From Promethearchaeota archaeon (GTDB taxonomy: Archaea; Asgardarchaeota; Lokiarchaeia; Sigyniarchaeales; SOKP01), in NCBI GenBank assembly GCA_030606095.1, contig JAUWHC010000176.1:1-6193 (forward strand): 6,193 nucleotides of DNA. Direction: 5' to 3'. The translations under genes and the position numbers were made by a program. Below, in pieces: positions 1 to 4,112 of the stretch. Under the pieces are notes generated by a model. That model ran no database searches and had not been told where the DNA came from. It was given only the letters and a program-made list of their open reading frames with translations. Numbering within the stretch: the stretch's first letter is position 1; each line of letters begins with the position of its first letter.

Positions 1-248
1 TTATAGGAGGTTCCCATCTTTCGCTTTATTGCTGTAATCGTTCGATCAGGGTTTGAAATTGCTTGCCTTCTCGCGGGTTCCCCTACTAACCTTTGTCCAT
101 CCTTTGTAAAAGCTACAACGGAAGGAAAAGCCTTTCCACCTAATGTATTACCTTCGGCACTAGGAATTATTGTAGGTTTACCGCCGATTAATACCGCAGC
201 AGCTGAATTACTGGTTCCCAGGTCTATTCCTATGATTTTTTTTCCCAT
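1..248 (-). CDS. dnaK: Molecular chaperone DnaK (Hsp70), N-terminal part, runs off left edge
   Basis: The first 82 residues of an Hsp70 are present, the rest lies beyond the window. DnaK is the cytosolic ATP-dependent chaperone that binds exposed hydrophobic segments of unfolded proteins. The sequence begins MGKKIIGIDLGTSNSAAAV, with the phosphate-1 ATP-binding motif IDLGTSNS at about residues 8-15. It continues with the typical FPSVVAF (residues 41-47), VGEPARRQ (55-62), NPDRT (66-70) and IKRKMG (74-79) signatures of the actin-like nucleotide-binding domain. The ATG at 248 is chosen because the Hsp70 N terminus begins right there and a Shine-Dalgarno-like GAAGTGAT lies 5 bases upstream. It follows grpE by 48 bases on the same strand, so the two probably share the grpE promoter. 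DnaK in archaea is of bacterial origin by old horizontal transfer (known for the family). No internal stop or frameshift is seen in the visible part. Confidence 0.97.
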   Translation of the reverse strand, partial: MGKKIIGIDLGTSNSAAAVLIGGKPTIIPSAEGNTLGGKAFPSVVAFTKDGQRLVGEPARRQAISNPDRTITAIKRKMGTSY

Positions 249-253
249 ATTTT

Positions 254-261
254 ATCACTTC
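254..261 (-). promoter_or_regulatory. Shine-Dalgarno site of dnaK
   Basis: On the minus strand this reads GAAGTGAT, 5 bases before the dnaK ATG. It matches the archaeal anti-Shine-Dalgarno complement GAGGTGAT at 7 of 8 positions. It fits an internal operon gene that must be translated from within a longer mRNA, and it supports the start at 248. The grpE ATG has no comparable site. Confidence 0.6.
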
Positions 262-296
262 TTTTTTTTAATTTTTATTATCATTTTTGTTTAAAT

Positions 297-989
297 TTAT
301 AATTTTGATTTTAATTTTGATATTTTAACCCCAGCGGGTTTCAATACCTTGTTATTTAAATAATAACCTTTATCCATTTCTTCTAAAATAATATTTTCAG
401 GGAGATTTTCGTTCTCTTCAACTAATAGGGCTTCGTGTTTGTAAGGGTCAAATTTCTCGCCCTCTGAATGCATAGGTTTTACCCCCTCATCTTCTAAAAA
501 TTTTTCAAAATTCTCAACAATCATTTTAAATCCTTTTTTTACAGATTCTCCCATTTTTAACGAATCCAATACTTTCAACGCCCGATGTAAATCTTCGTAG
601 TGCTTAATTAACTTTTTCAACATCTCCTCTTTTACTCGAAGCCTGTACCGTTCGTTCTCTTGATAATTTGCCTTTTTATAATTCTCAAAATCTGCTTGAA
701 CTCGTATCAATGAATTTAAGTATTTCTCAGTTTTCTCTTCTAAATCCTTTAATTGCCTTCCATCTTCTTTTAAGTTTTCAATCTGCTTATGTAACTCAGT
801 GTTTTTCGCTTCTACCTGATCAAATTTTCTTAGTACCATTTCGTGTTTTTCTGCTATTTCCATAAGTTTTTTATACTTCTCTTTTGGAATCGAGACTTTG
901 CTATAAGGGTCCTCTAACGTCCTTCGAGCATTAAAAAAATCATCGTAATAATCTTCAAATACCATATTTTTCATCCAAAAATTTGTCAT
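297..989 (-). CDS. grpE: Nucleotide exchange factor GrpE (DnaK co-chaperone)
   Basis: GrpE is a cytosolic homodimer that speeds ADP release from DnaK. From the ATG at 989 the protein has 230 residues, longer than the 197 of E. coli. Residues about 35-130 are a charged coiled coil, containing the family signature RVQADFENYKK at 96-106. The compact C-terminal beta domain is recognised by GEKFDPYKHEALL (177-189) and GYYLNNKVLKPAGVKISK (208-225), the latter matching the GrpE consensus GY-x-L-x-x-(R/K)-V-L-(R/K)-P-A. The first 30 or so residues are an aromatic and acidic extension (FEDYYDDFF) not typical of GrpE. Start choice: a TTG directly before the ATG would add one residue, and another ATG at 974 would shorten it by five. 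The ATG at 989 fits the predicted transcript start near 1025. It is the first gene of a grpE-dnaK operon with a strong promoter and likely operator upstream. Confidence 0.95.
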   Translation of the reverse strand: MTNFWMKNMVFEDYYDDFFNARRTLEDPYSKVSIPKEKYKKLMEIAEKHEMVLRKFDQVEAKNTELHKQIENLKEDGRQLKDLEEKTEKYLNSLIRVQADFENYKKANYQENERYRLRVKEEMLKKLIKHYEDLHRALKVLDSLKMGESVKKGFKMIVENFEKFLEDEGVKPMHSEGEKFDPYKHEALLVEENENLPENIILEEMDKGYYLNNKVLKPAGVKISKLKSKL

Positions 990-999
990 CAATTCTTTT

Positions 1000-1020
1000 T
1001 TGTCAATCGTTAATTGACAA
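1000..1020. promoter_or_regulatory. Perfect palindrome in the grpE leader (candidate heat-shock operator)
   Basis: TTGTCAAT-N5-ATTGACAA is a perfect 8-base inverted repeat with a 5-base spacer, lying at about +6 to +26 of the predicted grpE transcript and ending 11 bases before the ATG. The spacing and symmetry suit a dimeric winged-helix repressor. Archaeal heat-shock genes are known to be repressed by such proteins (Phr in Pyrococcus, HSR1 in Archaeoglobus) bound over the start of transcription, but the site here is not one of their published motifs. An RNA hairpin in the leader is the alternative reading. Confidence 0.55.
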
Positions 1021-1025
1021 TGCTT

Positions 1026-1043
1026 AATTAATATGTATTAATT
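1026..1043. promoter_or_regulatory. Inverted repeat between TATA box and start site of grpE (candidate operator)
   Basis: A perfect 8-base inverted repeat, AATTAATA-TG-TATTAATT, fills the space between the grpE TATA box and the predicted start of transcription. A protein bound here would block RNA polymerase loading. AT-only arms make chance occurrence more likely than for the neighbouring palindrome, but its right arm extends into TTAATTGAC (1038-1046), which repeats a 9-mer at 1010-1018. Confidence 0.4.
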
Positions 1044-1047
1044 GACC

Positions 1048-1062
1048 TATTTAAATCTTTCG
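1048..1062 (-). promoter_or_regulatory. grpE-dnaK operon promoter (BRE and TATA box)
   Basis: On the minus strand 1062-1048 reads CGAAAGA followed by TTTAAATA. This is a near-consensus archaeal transcription factor B recognition element joined to a TATA box. With the usual spacing of about 26 bases, transcription would start near 1025, leaving a leader of about 36 bases before the grpE ATG. It is the best-looking promoter in the window. Confidence 0.75.
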
Positions 1063-1146
1063 ATTTTAAAAAATAAGCAGTAGAGCCTTTCTAATAGTTA
1101 ACTTTTAAGAGTTTTTCAATTTATTATATAGTTTAATATTCAAAAA

Positions 1147-1162
1147 AAGGTAATTTAAAAAT
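1147..1162 (+). promoter_or_regulatory. Candidate promoter of the three-hairpin membrane protein
   Basis: AAGGTAA followed by TTTAAAAAT (1154-1162) resembles a BRE and TATA box. A start of transcription near 1184 would leave a leader of about 11 bases before the ATG at 1195, too short for a Shine-Dalgarno, which is common in archaea. The region is very AT-rich, so other TATA-like matches exist, for example near 1120. Confidence 0.4.
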
Positions 1163-1194
1163 AGAATTATATTCAATCGAAATAATTTATTCTT

Positions 1195-1977
1195 ATGATT
1201 ACTTGGATTTTAGGCATAATCTTAATTATTTGGGTGATTATAAAACGATGTGGCAAAGAGGGCAAGATTAAAGGAGAGCCTCTTGGCATGCCACGCGGAA
1301 CAATCAGAGCTCTAAATACCTTACTAATTGTCACTATTCCTTTCCATTATTTGTTTGTAGGTGAAAATATTCCTGGTATGATAACAAACTCGATTTTATT
1401 TCTAATGGCTTTTTATTTTCAGACAAGAAAAAGTGGAAAAGAAAAACTGAAGCATATTGTTAAATATGTAAAAAACCCAGAACTACTTGATCAAGAAGAA
1501 GAACCACCCAAACACCCCCTATATTTACCAAAATTTACGGTTAGAATCTCGTTAGTAGTTATTTTATCCGCAATTATCATCATTAATCATTTTGGTTCTA
1601 CTGTTAGCTTTGAATCAACCAATGCATTGCTTGATATTTTAATAATAATTAGTTCATATATAGTAGGTGTATTTTTTAGAAATATTAGCGTATCTAAAGA
1701 AAAAAAGCGACTTAAAAAACAAATAGTAGAAATAAAGAATTATCAATCTCTTTCAAAATACGAAATAATTGAAAAACTCATTGACCAAGAGCCAGCCTGG
1801 TTGAAACAAAAGAGTAGGAATTTTCTTTCGCTATTAACCTTAGCAACTGTTATTACTTCCTTAATGCTTTTTACAATCCCTTGGGATTATGAATTCCAAA
1901 TTTTAACTTTGTTTACATTTTCACTGAGGGAAGCTTTATTACTTCTTATCAACGTTTATTACGGTTTTAGAGACTAA
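1195..1977 (+). CDS. Seven-helix membrane protein of unknown function with PRGTIRAL motif
   Basis: I do not recognise a named family. The 260 residues predict about seven membrane helices: 1-17, 40-56, 60-76, 115-132, 143-162, 208-228 and 236-256. After the first helix comes a basic stretch and then LGMPRGTIRAL (30-40). I recall similar L-G-(L/M)-P-(K/R)-G-(S/T)-(V/I)-R-A-L segments, followed by two helices and an FYF-x-x-R ending, from many uncharacterised bacterial and archaeal membrane proteins, some holin-like; this is memory, not a search. The FYFQTR at 73-78 fits that pattern. The pattern seems to recur twice more: FTVR...VFFRN (114-164) and RNF...YYGFRD (208-260), so the protein looks like one leading helix plus three hairpins. 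Loops 77-113 and 163-206 are charged, the first with an acidic-proline run (DQEEEPP). It stands alone, divergent from grpE and convergent with the MBL gene. No catalytic motif or signal peptidase site is visible. Confidence 0.8.
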   Translation: MITWILGIILIIWVIIKRCGKEGKIKGEPLGMPRGTIRALNTLLIVTIPFHYLFVGENIPGMITNSILFLMAFYFQTRKSGKEKLKHIVKYVKNPELLDQEEEPPKHPLYLPKFTVRISLVVILSAIIIINHFGSTVSFESTNALLDILIIISSYIVGVFFRNISVSKEKKRLKKQIVEIKNYQSLSKYEIIEKLIDQEPAWLKQKSRNFLSLLTLATVITSLMLFTIPWDYEFQILTLFTFSLREALLLLINVYYGFRD

Positions 1978-2001
1978 ATTTAATGCAAATCAAATAATTA
2001 C

Positions 2002-2010
2002 TTTTTTTTT
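2002..2010 (+). terminator. Oligo-T terminator after the membrane protein gene
   Basis: Nine consecutive T residues lie 25 bases after the stop codon of the plus-strand gene ending at 1977. There is no GC-rich hairpin. Runs of T in the non-template strand are sufficient for intrinsic termination in archaea. The site falls in the short gap between two convergent genes. Confidence 0.6.
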
Positions 2011-2026
2011 AACTTTTAGATTATAT

Positions 2027-2869
2027 TTACTTTAGATCTATTTTAATCTCGTTATCAATTTCAGGAACGATAATTTCAATGTTTGGATGGTTTATTTCCA
2101 TATATTTAAAAAATGGACTTAAATCTTCTGTTCGGCTGATTGGAGGGAAGAAATTGTCCCAATGAACCGGGATAACTATTTTAGGTTTAAGTATGTCAAC
2201 CATTTTTCCTCCTTTCTTGGCAATGTTTTTTTTGCTATTCCCTGCGAGAGGGGCGATAAATACATCGCAGTTCTCATATTTCTTTAAAATATCTTCGTAT
2301 TCATGCCATAAACTTCCAAATGCAACTATACTTCTTCCGTTATAACGAGTACAAAATCCAAATACTTTGCCCATGGGGAATCCCTTTCCATATTTAGATA
2401 ATTTCCCAATTTGTTTCCAGACTTTCCACGAAAATAACCTACTTGTGATGGTATTAAAATCGAATTTGATGTGTTCTGATTTTATCAACTCGACCTCAAT
2501 ATTTTCTGAAACTTGGATTTTATCAAAATATTCGCAAGGTTTTATGTTATCCTTACCATTATTTGAAATCGGATAGGATTCGTCTTCAAGTATTTTACCT
2601 TCAGCCCAATTAATCATATTTTCTTTAGCAACTTCAGAACAATAAACAGGGATATTTAGATTTTCTGCAAACCATCCTGCGTCAGTTACATGATCAAAGT
2701 GCCCATGTGAGATAAATGTAGCCTCAATATTTGTTATCTGTTCTTTTTTAGTCTTTAACTTTGGTGTTGCTTCGGAGTTACGATAAAAAAAAGGATCAAA
2801 TAATAATCTTGTTCCATCAAAATCTAAAATATAGCTTGCAGTTCCAAACCAAGTAAATTTTATTGTCAT
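2027..2869 (-). CDS. Metallo-beta-lactamase-fold hydrolase
   Basis: A 280-residue soluble enzyme of the MBL superfamily, closest in layout to the UlaG/UPF0173-like group that hydrolyses small esters, lactones or phosphodiesters; the substrate cannot be read from sequence. It opens with the typical beta-strand start IKFTWFGTASYILDFDGTRLL and DPFF (25-28). The metal-binding motif SHGHFDH supplies His55, His57, Asp59 and His60. His133 (SEHIKFD) and His236 (IPVHWDNF) are in the places of the other two histidine ligands. The strand that normally ends in the bridging Asp (consensus GDT) here reads IVAFGSLWHE, with Ser186 in place of Asp. There is no signal peptide, so it is cytosolic. The start at 2869 puts the first beta strand at the N terminus. 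It lies 49 bases downstream of the zinc-ribbon gene on the same strand and is probably co-transcribed with it. Confidence 0.9.
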   Translation of the reverse strand: MTIKFTWFGTASYILDFDGTRLLFDPFFYRNSEATPKLKTKKEQITNIEATFISHGHFDHVTDAGWFAENLNIPVYCSEVAKENMINWAEGKILEDESYPISNNGKDNIKPCEYFDKIQVSENIEVELIKSEHIKFDFNTITSRLFSWKVWKQIGKLSKYGKGFPMGKVFGFCTRYNGRSIVAFGSLWHEYEDILKKYENCDVFIAPLAGNSKKNIAKKGGKMVDILKPKIVIPVHWDNFFPPISRTEDLSPFFKYMEINHPNIEIIVPEIDNEIKIDLK

Positions 2870-2918
2870 TTTTTAAAACTTTTATAATGAATTTTGTTAA
2901 TTCTTAATAATATTAAAT

Positions 2919-3116
2919 TTATACATTCTTTAAACTATCCTTTATCTTTTTATAAATCTCTTTAAGCCCTGTATCTTTTATAAATTGCTCCAACTTAGTT
3001 TTTGTTGGTGATACTTTTGGTGATATTTGTTCAGTTCTATTTAATTCAGTTCCACAATATTCACAGATCTGTTGATTAGGATCAGAATATTCTTTATTAC
3101 AATCTGGACATTTCAT
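2919..3116 (-). CDS. Small zinc-ribbon protein
   Basis: A 65-residue protein starting MKCPDCNKEYSDPNQQICEYCG. Cys3, Cys6, Cys18 and Cys21 form a C-x2-C-x11-C-x2-C zinc ribbon of the rubredoxin-knuckle type common in archaeal proteins. After a short Ser/Pro/Thr-rich linker (about 30-40) the C-terminal third (41-65, LEQFIKDTGLKEIYKKIKDSLKN) should form one amphipathic, basic helix. Such tiny proteins often act as metal-structured adaptors or nucleic-acid-binding factors, but no function can be assigned. The start follows from the ribbon beginning at residue 3. It precedes the MBL-fold gene with a 49-base gap and no visible terminator between them, so they may form a two-gene unit. The cysteine pattern and position in a transcription unit argue against a spurious frame. 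Confidence 0.8.
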   Translation of the reverse strand: MKCPDCNKEYSDPNQQICEYCGTELNRTEQISPKVSPTKTKLEQFIKDTGLKEIYKKIKDSLKNV

Positions 3117-3125
3117 ATTAAAGCT

Positions 3126-3232
3126 ATCTCGAAATCTAGTATGCGTATAGTTCTTATTATAGAAAAATCTTAATGAAATATAATTTTTTTTTATTTAGGG
3201 TTTTTTACTTTTTATAGAGTAAATTTCGAGAT
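3126..3232. repeat. 10-base inverted repeat pair flanking the zinc-ribbon promoter region
   Basis: ATCTCGAAAT at 3126-3135 and its exact reverse complement ATTTCGAGAT at 3223-3232 are separated by 87 bases of AT-rich spacer. The outer copy sits just upstream of a TATA-like sequence and the inner copy about 10 bases before the zinc-ribbon start codon. Two operator half-sites joined by a DNA loop would be one reading; coincidence is not excluded. Confidence 0.35.
3154..3216 (-). promoter_or_regulatory. Candidate promoter elements of the zinc-ribbon and MBL unit
   Basis: Two TATA-like matches on the minus strand are TATAAAAA (3216-3209), giving a start near 3187, and TATAATAA (3161-3154), giving a start near 3131 and a leader of about 15 bases. 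Neither has a convincing BRE. The rest of the 151-base gap holds long T runs on the plus strand (3184-3192, 3201-3206) that are poly-A on the transcribed strand sense and show no other feature. Confidence 0.3.
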
Positions 3233-3267
3233 CCAGAGAAATTAGTTTTAAAATAATATTTAATTAC

Positions 3268-3969
3268 CTATTTTTTATCCAATGCTTTTTTCGAATATAA
3301 TCTTTGCCTCAAAGTGACTGTTCCAGTATCAATGTCATGTTCTACCAAATCCACATTTGCTAATTCTTGTACTGCCCTTAAAATATAAGCACCTCCAATT
3401 CCTGTTGTATTTTTCAATTCCTCTCGTGTCATAACCTCCTTTTCACCGTGTAGTACTTTTAAAACCCGGTAATGTGGTTGACCCTGCCAAATCTTTTCCA
3501 CAAGCACTCTAAAAATCGATAGTAGCGCTTGGATTCTCTCAAAATTTAAATCCGCATCTTGACTTTCTTCTGCTATTTTCGCAAATTTTTTCAATTCTAC
3601 TTTTAAGCTTGCGTATTCTTTTAATAATCTATGTTGTTCTTCCGACAATGAACCAATTTTCTGATCTCTTTCCTGTTTTTCTTTTTCAAGCTGTTTAGTT
3701 GCTTCTTCCAGTTTTTTCTTTTCACTTTCTAAGTTAGTTTTTTCAAGTTCTAATTGTTTTTTATCGCGCCCTAACATTTTCGTAGCTTCTTCTAATTGAT
3801 CCTTTTCTCCTTCAAGCAATTCTTTTTCCCGGCTAAGTTCTTCTTTATCCTTTTCTAAAACAATAAGCTCGTTTTTGGCAGTTTCTAAAACGTTTATAAA
3901 TTCTTGAAAATGTTCGGAAACAGAGCGAAGAGTGCCATCAATTATCTCTAAGGTTTTTTTTTCTGACAT
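3268..3969 (-). CDS. Long leucine-zipper coiled-coil protein with C-terminal winged-helix domain
   Basis: The 233-residue protein has two clear parts. Residues about 30-135 are an almost pure Glu/Lys coiled coil with leucine at every seventh position from 38 to 94 (38, 45, 52, 59, 66, 73, 80, 87, 94), then Arg101, and leucine again at 108, 115 and 122. It contains a 28-residue (four-heptad) internal duplication: LEGEKDQLEEATKML (52-66) matches LESEKKKLEEATKQL (80-94). Residues about 145-225 look like a winged helix: YRVLKVLHGEKEVMTREELKNTTG (167-190), a recognition helix around GGAYILRAVQELANVDLV, then a two-strand wing (EHDIDTGTVTLRQ). A dimeric DNA-binding regulator or chromatin-associated factor is the likely role (inference). 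The start at 3969 has a weak TGTGAT site 6 bases upstream, and the gene ends in TAG. It is single, divergent from the hydrolase gene; I do not know a named family for it. Confidence 0.85.
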   Translation of the reverse strand: MSEKKTLEIIDGTLRSVSEHFQEFINVLETAKNELIVLEKDKEELSREKELLEGEKDQLEEATKMLGRDKKQLELEKTNLESEKKKLEEATKQLEKEKQERDQKIGSLSEEQHRLLKEYASLKVELKKFAKIAEESQDADLNFERIQALLSIFRVLVEKIWQGQPHYRVLKVLHGEKEVMTREELKNTTGIGGAYILRAVQELANVDLVEHDIDTGTVTLRQRLYSKKALDKK

Positions 3970-4000
3970 TAGAAATCACAATATATGTTTTTTAATTAAT

Positions 4001-4009
4001 AATTATAAA
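4001..4009 (-). promoter_or_regulatory. Weak candidate TATA box of the coiled-coil gene
   Basis: TTTATAATT on the minus strand, about 32 bases before the ATG at 3969, would start a transcript near 3980. The 143-base divergent gap (3970-4112) is almost entirely A and T, so TATA-like matches are abundant and this choice rests mainly on spacing. Confidence 0.3.
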
Positions 4010-4081
4010 TTTAATTGAAATATATAATTTAAACATAGAATAAATTAAAACAATAACAATTTTAATTAACATTTGTATTTC

Positions 4082-4092
4082 TTAAATTAAAT
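4082..4092 (+). promoter_or_regulatory. Weak candidate TATA box of the alpha/beta hydrolase gene
   Basis: TTAAATTAAAT lies 21 bases before the ATG at 4113, which would give an essentially leaderless mRNA; no Shine-Dalgarno is present before this ATG, which agrees with that. An alternative is GAAATATATAATTTA around 4017-4031, which would give a leader of about 60 bases. Confidence 0.25.
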
Positions 4093-4112
4093 AAAATACT
4101 TGAACTTCTAAT

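Noticed and set aside
668..865. Open frame of 65 codons on the plus strand inside grpE
   Set aside because: It lies wholly antisense to a well-supported gene, has no recognisable domain and no promoter; it arises from the low-complexity coiled-coil coding sequence.
990..992. TTG as start codon of grpE
   Set aside because: It is directly followed by an ATG, which is the more likely initiator; the difference is a single residue.
1096..1103. 8-base palindrome AGTTAACT
   Set aside because: It is isolated, short and not repeated elsewhere in the window, as expected by chance in AT-rich DNA.
2367..2576. Open frame of 69 codons on the plus strand inside the MBL gene
   Set aside because: It is antisense to conserved MBL coding sequence and shows no protein family features.
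3183..3213. T runs on the plus strand as a terminator
   Set aside because: No plus-strand gene lies upstream of them; for the minus-strand genes they are A runs in the transcript and cannot serve as oligo-T terminators.
3990..4033. AT-rich partial palindromes and TTAATTGA resembling the grpE repeat
   Set aside because: The gap is nearly pure A/T, so such matches are expected by composition, and the TTAATTGAC 9-mer is not completed here (the C is missing).
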